A DNA stretch of 9,087 bases from Candidatus Hydrogenedentota bacterium (GTDB lineage: Bacteria > Hydrogenedentota > Hydrogenedentia > Hydrogenedentales > CAITNO01): contig CAIJOU010000479.1 of the NCBI GenBank assembly GCA_903822375.1, positions 1-9,087 on the forward strand, written 5' to 3'. This document shows, piece by piece, positions 1-7,112 of the stretch. Every line of letters begins with the position of its first letter. Within the stretch, counting starts at the first letter, position 1. The notes under the pieces are model-generated. The model saw only the letters and a list, made by a program, of their open reading frames with translations, was not told the DNA's origin and made no database searches. The translations under genes and the position numbers were made by a program.

Positions 1-1070
1 AGCATGACGGGAAGGTCCACATTTTGTCCAAATCCGACAATGATGACATGAATGCCCCGTTGCGTCGCCGCGGATACGGCCTGGTCCACCGTGTATGTGC
101 TTGAGGTGTCCCGGCCCGCCGTGAGCAGGATGATGTACCGTGATTCCTGCAGCGGTTCACCCTCGTTGAACTTGTGCGATGACGAGACGATCGCGTCGAA
201 GAGGCGCGGCCCCGAAGACCAGCCGCGGACGATACTTGGCTGGATGGCGTCAATGCGTCCGCGGGTGTAGGCGCGGTCAATCGTGAAATCCGACACGTCG
301 GTGGCGGCAAGGTCGTCCCGGTGGAACTCCGTCACGCCCGCCAGGGCTTCCGTGTTCAGCGCGGACAGCAGCGTGTTTTTCGCCGTGTCTTCCATGGCCT
401 GAATCGCGCCGGCGCTGTTCTGCATGGCCAGACTGTAGTCCATGACCAGGTCCAGCTTGAGCTGGCGCGCTGCAGCGCGCCGCAATTGCATTCCCGTCTC
501 CGGGTCCACGGGGTTGTTGTCCTCATAACCCTCAATGCCGAACTGGCCCGGTTCGGCCACCACCGCGTTCCCGTGCGAATCACTCAGCCCGAACGCAAAA
601 TCGATCACATAGGGCTTTGAATACGTCGCGACGGGATTGACCACGTTGAGGGGGTCCAACCGGCCGTCCGCGTCCATCCACACCCGGATATCCACCGTGC
701 GCGGCTTGATGCCTTTCGAGGTCAGCGTGATGGTTCCCTTGCTTTCCCCCTTGGGCAACTGCGTGCGGTCGATGCGGATGATTACGGCGCGCTTGTCAAA
801 GGGGCCGTTGTCGGCATCGGCCGGCATGGCGCTCGTAACCTCTTCCACATTCGGCAGAATCCACGGTTGATCGGCCTCAATGGCAATGACCACCCTGGTG
901 ATCATCGCGTTGTTGTTCCACACGTACATCGTGTAGGGCGTCTCATTACGGCTGAAATCAATGCTCGTGTTCGATACGGCGATGGCATTCTGGGAAAAGT
1001 CGCACCCGCCCAGCACCGCACTGGCGAGCGCCAGGGCGGCGGCCATGCATAAACGGCCGGCATGCTTCAT
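1..1070 (-). CDS. BACON-like / vWA-like domain lipoprotein (3' end cut off by window edge)
   Basis: The gene is open from an ATG at 1070 to the window edge: 356 complete codons and no stop, so the C terminus is missing. The start is set by an AAGGAAAGG ribosome site 7 nt upstream; another ATG 6 nt upstream is out of frame and hits a stop after two codons. Residues 1-23 form a lipoprotein signal with lipobox V-L-G-G-C (Cys23), so the protein is probably lipid-anchored in the envelope. Residues about 29-133 look like a BACON/Ig-like beta domain: an IDFS strand, W70 in a QPWI motif, then an LPKGESKGTITLTS stretch. Residues about 204 onward resemble a vWA fold: a hydrophobic strand ending DYSLA (211-215), a GPRLFDAI segment (287-294) and a YIILLTAGRD strand (312-321). 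All three MIDAS positions are altered (final Ser to Ala215, Thr to Pro288, Asp to Ala318), so metal-dependent ligand binding may be lost. Its ligand and role are unknown. The domain calls are by eye. Confidence 0.82.
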   Translation of the reverse strand, partial: MKHAGRLCMAAALALASAVLGGCDFSQNAIAVSNTSIDFSRNETPYTMYVWNNNAMITRVVIAIEADQPWILPNVEEVTSAMPADADNGPFDKRAVIIRIDRTQLPKGESKGTITLTSKGIKPRTVDIRVWMDADGRLDPLNVVNPVATYSKPYVIDFAFGLSDSHGNAVVAEPGQFGIEGYEDNNPVDPETGMQLRRAAARQLKLDLVMDYSLAMQNSAGAIQAMEDTAKNTLLSALNTEALAGVTEFHRDDLAATDVSDFTIDRAYTRGRIDAIQPSIVRGWSSGPRLFDAIVSSSHKFNEGEPLQESRYIILLTAGRDTSSTYTVDQAVSAATQRGIHVIIVGFGQNVDLPVM

Positions 1071-1077
1071 GACATAA

Positions 1078-1086
1078 CCTTTCCTT
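1078..1086 (-). promoter_or_regulatory. Ribosome binding site of the vWA-like lipoprotein gene
   Basis: On the minus strand AAGGAAAGG ends 7 nt before the ATG at 1070. It fixes that ATG as the start; the out-of-frame ATG nearer the ribosome site terminates at once. Confidence 0.7.
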
Positions 1087-1164
1087 GAAACTGCGGCAAA
1101 GCGCGCATACGCCTGACACAGGCCTATTCCGGCCGGACTGCAGCCCCAAAGCAAAAGCATGTCC

Positions 1165-1191
1165 CATCGGCCCGCACCGATGCAAAAAAAA
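1165..1191. other. Small hairpin next to an A8/T8 run in the 202-nt intergenic gap
   Basis: CATCGG (1165-1170) and CCGATG (1177-1182) form a perfect 6-bp stem with a 6-nt loop, next to eight A at 1184-1191. In the direction of transcription (minus) the T8 run comes before the hairpin rather than after it. On the plus strand the run is A, not T. It is therefore not a classical intrinsic terminator on either strand. It could be a structure in the leader of the lipoprotein mRNA, or chance. Confidence 0.4.
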
Positions 1192-1240
1192 GGAACGGGA
1201 CAAGGACGGAACGGGACGGGAAAAAGAAATCGGAAAGGCA
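1192..1240. repeat. Purine-rich tract with a duplicated 10-mer
   Basis: On the plus strand this stretch is almost all purine. It contains GGAACGGGAC twice (1192-1201 and 1208-1217), 16 nt apart, followed by a similar GGGACGGG / GGGAAAAAG run. It lies between the stop of the TIM-barrel gene (1273) and the lipoprotein gene, so the transcript of the minus strand would be pyrimidine-rich here. No promoter matching a common consensus could be picked out with confidence anywhere in 1071-1272. Confidence 0.45.
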
Positions 1241-1272
1241 CACCGTTGGGAGCACGGGGAGCCCCGCTGGCG

Positions 1273-3543
1273 CTAATTCCTCTGCCCCGGCAGCCAGGTG
1301 TCCAGCAGGTGCCGGCAATTGATGACTTTTGCCGCCAAGTCCAAGGGCACGTAGAAGTAGTGGTTGGAGGCCTCGTAGCCGATTCGCGAATCGGCGGTTT
1401 GCAGCGCGTAAAGCCGCTTGGCCTGTGCGAGTTCGCTGCGGAGCGCTTCCTCGGCTTTGGCCAGCAGTGCGGTATGCTCCTCCGGGGATTTCGCCTTCGC
1501 CAGCGCATTTCTGGCCGACACGAAGGCGGACTGGTTGGCCACGCTGCGGAAATGAATGGCGCAGGCTTCGGTGATGCCGGCTTCCTCCAGAAGCGCCTTC
1601 TTGCTCGGTTCATCCGTCTTCGTATCGTCCAGCGCGGCGCGCAGGACCGCAGTCGCCTGGTCAAACCCGTCGGCCATTTTGCCGAATTGCCCGATGAAAA
1701 CATCCGCGGGAAAATTCCCGCGCCATGCGTCCAGCCCGTCGTACGGGAAGCCCACCATGGTCGCGGCGTAGCCGGTGGGGGCGCCCCACAGCGGATTGGC
1801 CGGACCCATGTGCTGCGGCCCCATGTAGACCGTGCTGCCGTTGTAGGGGTATTCCGAAAAGGCCTTGCTGCAGGTCTTCCATGCCTCCGCGGCCACCGGG
1901 CCGAGGTGGTTGCCGAAGCGGTTTCCCGCCACGATGCGGAGCACGTCGTCCACGCCGGGCGCGGAGCCGTAACCCATCTCGGCGAAGGCTTCAAGGTTCG
2001 GCGAGGGACATCCGCCGAGCGTCCAGCCGAGCATTATCCCGTCGATGCCCGCGCCGCGCAGGTTTGATGCGTGCTGCGCGGCCAGGCCGACCGCCGGGAT
2101 ATAGGGCACCGACGCGAGTTCCCAGGTGACGTTTGCCTGCACCTTGGCGAGCACCTTCAGGCCGGCCTCTTTCGCCACGGTCCAGTTTTTCGTGGCGCGC
2201 GGGCCGGGTCCGGGCGTGGAAAGCGAGTATTCGCCGATGACACTGTCGATGCCGCCGCGGTTGATGGGGATGCTCCACTCGCTCACGCTCATCAGCGACA
2301 CGCTCTTGGGCAGCGCGGCCACGATGGGTTTGGGCCAGTCGTCCTTCCATCCCCAGTCCCACGCGATGAGCCGGGCCCTGCCGCCGCCCGCATCGATGCC
2401 TTCCTGCAGCGTCTTGTGCAGTTCGGCAATGACGGCAGGGGCGCCTTCCTTGGCGCAGCGCGGGCAGTTTGCGCCGCCGAAATGGGACCAGCAGTTGGTC
2501 AGGTTCTCCGAGGCGCTGATGGTAAAGAATCCGGCGAGGTCGGGCACGGCTTTGCAGACGGCCGTGACGCTGTTGCGCAGGTAATCGCGCACCTCGGGCG
2601 CGCTGGTGCACATGCTGGCGAAGCCGCTTTCCTCAACACCCTTCAACTCGGGATGATTTTCGAAAAACGACAACTGCATGGCGCGCGGCTCGTTCAGATA
2701 GAGATAGATGCCGATGCCGTACTTCCCGGCCCGTTCGACGAGCTTCGCCAGATTGCGCAGGCGCTCCTCGTGCCGGTCGCTCATCGACGGGTCCCAGGGA
2801 AACTCAGCGAGCTTGTAGAGCACCGCCTGCATCCAGACGCCGTTCACGCCTGTCTGCGCGAGCTGCTTGAGATAGCCGTCGGGAAAGGACTCCGGCGCGC
2901 CGTCCAGCAGCGGGTCGCCGTACATGGCGAAATAGGACGAGCAGAAACGCGGATTGAACAGGTTGGCCGAACCCCTCTCCGAAGCAAGCGTCACCGGCGC
3001 GCAGAGGCGGTCGATGAAGCCGAACAGCGGGTCTTTCGCGGTGCCGAGCCCGTCTGGGAATTCTTCATGAATGACTTGCGCGATTTCAGCCGCGCACTTC
3101 GTCACGGCCGGCTCCGGCGCCGCATAGCGCAATGGATCGCACTTGGGTTTGAGGCTGCCCAGCTTGATGTACAGGAAATCATCCTCGCGAAGCGTGTAGG
3201 CAAGCTGCTCGGGTGTCCAGTCGAGCAGTTGCAGCAACTGGTCATAGGGCAACAGGTGCCAGTTGCGGCGGATGACCGTGATGAAGGCGCGCTGCTTGAC
3301 AGCGTCCGATATGGGTGCCTGTTCCGGCAGGCCCATGCTCTTGGCCAGTTCCGTGATTTGGGCGGGTTCCGCGCCGACCACCTTTGCCATGCGCTCCACG
3401 GGCACCAGCGGCCAGTTGTACCACACAAACGCATGCATCCGGTCGGGGAAGTGGGGGAGAGGCACGGGGTCCGGCGTGGGACCTGCCGGCAGTTCCATCG
3501 CGTGCAGCATTGCCAGCCCAAGAATCGCCCATGCGGTCATCAT
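1273..3543 (-). CDS. Exported probable TIM-barrel glycoside hydrolase-like protein, family unresolved
   Basis: The protein has 756 residues from the ATG at 3543, whose first bases form an ATGA overlap with the stop of the upstream gene; GGAGG lies 7 nt upstream. Residues 1-20 are a hydrophobic, signal-like segment. Residues about 35-140 form a distinct domain with two amphipathic, helix-turn-helix-like segments (ERMAKVVG at 50-57 onward; LLDWTPEQLAYTLRE at 106-120). Residues about 225-520 alternate strands and helices like a TIM barrel: GVNGVWMQ (232-239), IGIYLYLNEPRAM (277-289), LAGFFTISASEN (336-347), ARLIAWDWGW (390-399) and GIDGIMLGW (499-507). Glu346 and Glu285 sit at strand ends and are candidate catalytic acids. 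Cys351, Cys360 and Cys363 (CPRC) resemble the Cys-containing loop of GH20/GH67/DUF4838-like glycosidases. Residues about 640-715 are helical. Its operon partner is a GH123-like protein, which supports extracellular glycan processing. The enzyme class and substrate are inference. Confidence 0.8.
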   Translation of the reverse strand: MMTAWAILGLAMLHAMELPAGPTPDPVPLPHFPDRMHAFVWYNWPLVPVERMAKVVGAEPAQITELAKSMGLPEQAPISDAVKQRAFITVIRRNWHLLPYDQLLQLLDWTPEQLAYTLREDDFLYIKLGSLKPKCDPLRYAAPEPAVTKCAAEIAQVIHEEFPDGLGTAKDPLFGFIDRLCAPVTLASERGSANLFNPRFCSSYFAMYGDPLLDGAPESFPDGYLKQLAQTGVNGVWMQAVLYKLAEFPWDPSMSDRHEERLRNLAKLVERAGKYGIGIYLYLNEPRAMQLSFFENHPELKGVEESGFASMCTSAPEVRDYLRNSVTAVCKAVPDLAGFFTISASENLTNCWSHFGGANCPRCAKEGAPAVIAELHKTLQEGIDAGGGRARLIAWDWGWKDDWPKPIVAALPKSVSLMSVSEWSIPINRGGIDSVIGEYSLSTPGPGPRATKNWTVAKEAGLKVLAKVQANVTWELASVPYIPAVGLAAQHASNLRGAGIDGIMLGWTLGGCPSPNLEAFAEMGYGSAPGVDDVLRIVAGNRFGNHLGPVAAEAWKTCSKAFSEYPYNGSTVYMGPQHMGPANPLWGAPTGYAATMVGFPYDGLDAWRGNFPADVFIGQFGKMADGFDQATAVLRAALDDTKTDEPSKKALLEEAGITEACAIHFRSVANQSAFVSARNALAKAKSPEEHTALLAKAEEALRSELAQAKRLYALQTADSRIGYEASNHYFYVPLDLAAKVINCRHLLDTWLPGQRN

Positions 3544-6500
3544 TTCGCGTCCTCCGCCTGCAACGCCGCGATTTCTGCGGCGATGCGCGCCCGGTTCTGT
3601 TTGAGAAGATTGAAGTCGATTTCGTAATCGCGGGTCTGCCGCGTAATTTCGTCGATGTTCTTGACCTGCCAGCCCACCACGCTGTCCACCATTTCGCTGA
3701 TGGCAGCCATAGCGTGGTCGGCCGCCGCCGTTTTGCCCGCCGTCCGCGCCTTCTCCGCCTCGGCGCGCAGCGCATAAAGCGCGCGGTAATCCTCCTGTCC
3801 GTCCCGGCAGGCTTCCCAGCGCCGCGACGGCGTCACCTGATCGCCCGTCTGGTATACCACGGACCAGTCCGGTGTCTCCAGCGGCCACCAAGTGTCATGA
3901 TACTTGTAGCACCAGAATCCCGCGCCTTTCAGCCCCAGTTTCCATGCTGTCCAGGCATGGGCCCGATAGTAGCCCAACGGCAGCAGATTCTTGCCGGGGT
4001 CGGTCGCCTCATAGGCCCACAGCGTCTTGGCATTCTGCTGAAACCAGTGCAGCAGTTCCGGGTCACGCTTGAGCACGTTGATCTCGGGCTGCCACACGTC
4101 GATCAGGTCTTTGAACACCGCCACATACTGCACGCGCATCAGGCCCGTTGGATCGGCGTAGTTGCGGATTTTCGGGTCAACCGCCTTCACCCGCTCGCAG
4201 AACTTGCGCAGGTCGGGGATGATCGTCTGGCCTGTCAGCCATGGCTCGTCGTAGGGGTAGAAGACCCAGCGGTCATAGTTCCACCCTTTTTCCGCCAGGT
4301 GCGCGGCGAGCGTGCGCACCGCCGTGGCGAAGCCCTGGTTCGCCTCCGGACTGTCCGCTGCGGGTGCCTTGCCGTCGGGCCATTGCAGCCCCGGTGGACT
4401 CATGAATGTTATCTGGAACCATTTGGGCAGCCGGTCCAGCGACTTGTCGAAGCCGGTCCAGTTGGGCGCGCCTGCTGCCCCGCCCATCGCGTCTACCGAT
4501 ACCACGGGCAGATGCGGCCCGTAGGCCACGCTGATTCCATGGTCCAGCATGTCTTTCAACTGCTGGTCTGACGTTTCCGCGATGTCCGTGCCCACCCAGT
4601 TCATCTGCGCGTACACGCCCTCGGGCAGCCGCACCGGCAGCACCTCGATGGTCACAGGGACCTCGCGAAGCGTGCAGTTTTCCTCCAGTGAACCCAGATA
4701 CAGCGTCAGCGTGTGCATGCCCGCCTCAAGTCCGTGCGTGTCCACGCTCAACCACAGCTGCGACGCCTCCAGTGGAGAGAGCGTAATGGTGCGCGACAGG
4801 TCCAGTTCCGGCAGCGCGTCGAGCACCTGTCCCCCATTGGGTGCGGAGACCATGACACCGCGACGCAGTGTGACGTGTTTGGCCGGGTCCGGGTCCTTAT
4901 CGGGCGCGCCGCCGCCGAATTTCGGCTTGCTGAACGTGCACCGCACGTCCACGGGGCGGTCAGCGATATTGAGCAGGTTTAGCGCCGCGTCCTCGAACTC
5001 ATCGCCAAACGCGGTGATGGCAATCGGCGGCGCGGCCTGGAGTTTTCCCGGCACCACATCGGGCGAAAAGATGTCCCAGGGGTTCTCATCCTGCCAGCAG
5101 ACGAAACTTCCGCTGTTTCCTTCCGTCCAGAACTCCGCCAAAGCACCGGCGCGACCGGAGAGACTCTTCGCTTCACGGCGCAACGCGCTGGCTTCCTCGG
5201 CAAGTGCCGGGTCGGAGGCGTCTTTGTCTCCATGTTTACGCACTTGATCGCGATGGGTGGTCAGGCGTGTCAGACCCAGTTCAAGGCCGCCCGAAACGTG
5301 TGCTTTAGCCGCCGCGATGGCATTTTCGCAGGCCTTGGACACGGTGTCCAGGGAGCATTCATCGGCCGACACCGTGGGAAGGCCTCCCTCAAATCCGGCC
5401 AGGGGCTCAGGCGTACCGGAGGCGACAAGTCGGGCGCTCAATACCGTCATGCCGCCAGTCGGTATGCGAAACGCAAGGGACGCCTCTGTCGCGCCGGGGG
5501 AGGCGGGAATGATTCGAATTTCAGAAAGGGCGTCGACGCGTCGGACGGCGACTTCAAGGCACGCCTTTTCCGGTGCAGGCGTGTTCCAAACGGCGCGGAC
5601 TTCGTTGTCACCCACAAGGAGGTTGTCGATGTCCAGGCGCATCCCCTGCACCGCCTTGGCCGGTGCGGCGGCGGGGACTCCGGGCTTCACATTGCCCCGG
5701 CCGGTTAGCGCCGAATCACCGCGCAGTGAGGGCCACATGACCACGCCCTTGCCGCCCCACGACAGGCACTGCACCGCCTTGGGCACACAGACTATTGCTT
5801 CCAGCACACCGTCCCCGTCCAAGTCGCCCATCGCGGTGGCAATCTGTCCGCTGCCGCCTAGTTTCAGCGGCGTGATGCGGGTTCCATCGTCGTTCACCAG
5901 AAAGTGGCTCGCGCCCGTGGCCGGGTCACTGTCGCGCACGCCCACCAGAATCTCCGGGTGGTTGTCACCGTTGACATCGCCAATGGTTGGCGGCGAAAAG
6001 ATGCCGCGTCCGGCCAGTTCGCGGCGCCAGCGCTCCGATCCGTCCGGGTCGGTGCAGTATACAAAGTTGCCCTTGTCCCCATGCACCACCTCCAGCGCCC
6101 CGTCTCCGTCCATGTCGGCCGCGGCGAGGGCCACGTAACTCTGCATCTCATCCTTGACGCGCCACAACAACTTTCCCGTTCTGCCGTCCAAGGCCGTCAG
6201 GCAGGTGTTGTTGCCGGCGTTGCTCCGTGTGAACAGCACCTGCACGCGCCCGTTGTGTTCGAGGTCCGCCAGGTTGACGCCTGCACGGCCATAGGGCATG
6301 GTGTCATCGGTGAACCGCCACTTGACACTGCCGAACCCGTCCAGACAGTAAAGGTTGCCGTTGTCCGTGCCGTAAAGGATTTCCGCGAAGCCGTCGCCGT
6401 CCGCATCGCCGATGGCCGGAATGCCCGCGCGAAAACGGTCGCCGAAAAAGCGCCACAGCACACGGCCGTCGGCGGCCAGACAGAATACCCAGCCATCCAG

Positions 6501-6932
6501 CCGATTCACCACGGTTTCCAATCCCGGCGAAGGGTGAACATCGCTTACGGCCGGCATTTGCAGGCCCTGTTTCCGTGCCTGCAGGTCTGTGGTCCAGCGT
6601 GTCTTGCCCAAACTGTCCAGACAGACCAAGGTCCCGTTCGCCAGCACCGCCATCGTTTCCGGGTCTCCCTTGCCGTCGACGTCCGCCACGGCCAGGGGTT
6701 GCGTGATTGCGGCCGGAAGTGTTGCGGTCCACACGGGCTGCCCCTTGCCGTCCAGCAGTAACACCTCCGTTCCCATCGCGGTGATTACCCCGATGGGTTT
6801 CTCCGCATCGGGATAGAGCGTCGGGGCTTGCGCCGTGGTGGCGGTGGGGAAGGACCATTTGACAGTTTGTGCTTGTGTGGCAGGAAGAAGAAGGAAGGAG
6901 ACGCAAAGGATAAGGGAAGCACAGCGCAACAT
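3540..6932 (-). CDS. Secreted beta-propeller / GH123-like (DUF4091) glycoside hydrolase
   Basis: The protein has 1130 residues from the ATG at 6932, chosen for its AAAGGA ribosome site (6-nt spacer) and the signal peptide at residues 1-22 (hydrophobic core, A-T-Q-A-Q end). Residues about 25-410 form a propeller: Asp-rich FG-GAP-type loops begin near residues 84, 131, 176, 223, 273, 319 and 370 (for example DADGDGFAE at 176-184), with PQQ-like CLD..G..RW strands between them. Residues about 430-525 look Ig-like, 525-602 are helical and 605-770 form a beta-sandwich. The C-terminal domain (about 773-1055) is GH123/DUF4091-like, with FYPYDEPW carrying Asp895-Glu896, placed like the catalytic Asp-Glu pair of GH123 beta-N-acetylgalactosaminidases, plus GAGFWCYKYHDTWW (1003-1016). 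Residues 1050-1130 are helical, possibly coiled coil. A role in cleaving hexosaminide-containing glycans outside the cytoplasm is inferred from the family; the actual substrate is unknown. It is the first gene of a coupled pair. Confidence 0.87.
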   Translation of the reverse strand: MLRCASLILCVSFLLLPATQAQTVKWSFPTATTAQAPTLYPDAEKPIGVITAMGTEVLLLDGKGQPVWTATLPAAITQPLAVADVDGKGDPETMAVLANGTLVCLDSLGKTRWTTDLQARKQGLQMPAVSDVHPSPGLETVVNRLDGWVFCLAADGRVLWRFFGDRFRAGIPAIGDADGDGFAEILYGTDNGNLYCLDGFGSVKWRFTDDTMPYGRAGVNLADLEHNGRVQVLFTRSNAGNNTCLTALDGRTGKLLWRVKDEMQSYVALAAADMDGDGALEVVHGDKGNFVYCTDPDGSERWRRELAGRGIFSPPTIGDVNGDNHPEILVGVRDSDPATGASHFLVNDDGTRITPLKLGGSGQIATAMGDLDGDGVLEAIVCVPKAVQCLSWGGKGVVMWPSLRGDSALTGRGNVKPGVPAAAPAKAVQGMRLDIDNLLVGDNEVRAVWNTPAPEKACLEVAVRRVDALSEIRIIPASPGATEASLAFRIPTGGMTVLSARLVASGTPEPLAGFEGGLPTVSADECSLDTVSKACENAIAAAKAHVSGGLELGLTRLTTHRDQVRKHGDKDASDPALAEEASALRREAKSLSGRAGALAEFWTEGNSGSFVCWQDENPWDIFSPDVVPGKLQAAPPIAITAFGDEFEDAALNLLNIADRPVDVRCTFSKPKFGGGAPDKDPDPAKHVTLRRGVMVSAPNGGQVLDALPELDLSRTITLSPLEASQLWLSVDTHGLEAGMHTLTLYLGSLEENCTLREVPVTIEVLPVRLPEGVYAQMNWVGTDIAETSDQQLKDMLDHGISVAYGPHLPVVSVDAMGGAAGAPNWTGFDKSLDRLPKWFQITFMSPPGLQWPDGKAPAADSPEANQGFATAVRTLAAHLAEKGWNYDRWVFYPYDEPWLTGQTIIPDLRKFCERVKAVDPKIRNYADPTGLMRVQYVAVFKDLIDVWQPEINVLKRDPELLHWFQQNAKTLWAYEATDPGKNLLPLGYYRAHAWTAWKLGLKGAGFWCYKYHDTWWPLETPDWSVVYQTGDQVTPSRRWEACRDGQEDYRALYALRAEAEKARTAGKTAAADHAMAAISEMVDSVVGWQVKNIDEITRQTRDYEIDFNLLKQNRARIAAEIAALQAEDAK
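3551..3555 (-). promoter_or_regulatory. Ribosome binding site of the TIM-barrel protein, inside the upstream gene
   Basis: GGAGG on the minus strand lies 7 nt before the ATG at 3543, within the last codons of the upstream GH123-like gene. With the ATGA stop/start overlap this indicates translational coupling. It also argues against the long 5' extension of this frame up to 3891, whose translation is low-complexity and overlaps the neighbour. A second ATG follows at once (3540-3538), so the protein could start one residue later. Confidence 0.75.
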
Positions 6933-6938
6933 CGGGAA

Positions 6939-6944
6939 TCCTTT
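6939..6944 (-). promoter_or_regulatory. Ribosome binding site of the GH123-like gene
   Basis: AAAGGA on the minus strand, 6 nt before the ATG at 6932. It decides in favour of this start over an in-frame ATG at 7034, which would put 34 extra residues in front of the signal peptide. Confidence 0.75.
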
Positions 6945-6963
6945 CAATTTCGAAACGCTCCTC

Positions 6964-6992
6964 ACTATAGAATGTGGGAAAGGTTTCGTTCC
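6964..6992 (-). promoter_or_regulatory. Candidate promoter of the glycosidase cassette
   Basis: On the minus strand TATAGT (6969-6964) matches five of six bases of a sigma70 -10 box. It is preceded at 17 nt by GGAACG (6992-6987), which is a poor sigma70 -35 but resembles the GGAAC -35 core of many ECF-sigma promoters. Transcription would start about 25 nt before the ATG, leaving room for the ribosome site. It rests on the pattern alone. Confidence 0.4.
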
Positions 6993-7021
6993 AGCGACGG
7001 ATGACTCCGGGGGGGAAGGGA

Positions 7022-7048
7022 GGATGGACCGCATGGACGGGCTGGACG
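7022..7048. repeat. Three-copy 9-nt tandem repeat (consensus GSMTGGACS)
   Basis: Units GGATGGACC, GCATGGACG and GGCTGGACG lie head to tail between the HD-domain gene and the GH123-like gene. Each unit carries TGGAC at the same place. A simple-sequence repeat of this type would be prone to slippage. No protein-coding role is supported, although the plus strand is open across it. Confidence 0.5.
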
Positions 7049-7068
7049 CGTTCGAATATCCCGAAGGG

Positions 7069-7087
7069 GAATCCCTGCATAGGATTC
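7069..7087. other. Hairpin downstream of the HD-domain gene
   Basis: GAATCC (7069-7074) and GGATTC (7082-7087) form a perfect 6-bp stem with a 7-nt loop, 24 nt past the stop of the HD-domain gene. No T run follows on the minus strand, so a rho-independent terminator is not supported. It might limit read-through or protect the 3' end. Confidence 0.3.
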
Positions 7088-7112
7088 AAGGAGGGAAAGG
7101 AGTGTATAGGAT
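7076..7112. repeat. Pair of 10-nt direct repeats (TGYATAGGAT), 27 nt apart
   Basis: TGCATAGGAT (7076-7085) and TGTATAGGAT (7103-7112) differ at one base. The second copy touches the stop codon of the HD-domain gene. The spacing of 27 nt is three times the 9-nt unit of the neighbouring tandem repeat, which may be coincidence. The function is unknown. Confidence 0.4.

Noticed and set aside
1165..1191. Intrinsic terminator
   Set aside because: The T run is on the wrong side of the hairpin for minus-strand transcription, and the run is A on the plus strand.
1159..2067. Plus-strand open frame of 302 codons
   Set aside because: It begins in the intergenic purine tract and continues antisense to the TIM-barrel gene; there is no domain and no signal.
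2071..3627. Plus-strand open frame of 518 codons
   Set aside because: It lies wholly antisense to the TIM-barrel gene and the end of the GH123-like gene. It is Arg/His/Gly-rich with no recognisable domain, as expected for the complement of a high-GC gene.
3544..3891. 5' extension of the TIM-barrel frame to an ATG at 3891
   Set aside because: The extension is Gly/Arg-rich, overlaps the GH123-like gene by about 350 nt and lacks a signal peptide. The ATGA start with GGAGG explains the data better.
3384..4571. Plus-strand open frame of 395 codons
   Set aside because: It is antisense to the start of the TIM-barrel gene and to the GH123-like domain, with no family motifs and no ribosome site that I could find.
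5257..6138. Plus-strand open frame of 293 codons, and similar frames at 5904-6761
   Set aside because: Both are complements of the propeller-coding region; the composition is that of a shadow frame.
6961..6970. CTCACTATAG on the plus strand, like the core of a T7 phage promoter
   Set aside because: Only the 3' half of the consensus matches, there is no phage gene nearby, and the plus strand downstream has no gene. Chance is the better explanation.
6933..7034. 5' extension of the GH123-like gene to an ATG at 7034
   Set aside because: It would place 34 residues ahead of a clear signal peptide and run through the promoter candidate. The ATG at 6932 has the better ribosome site.
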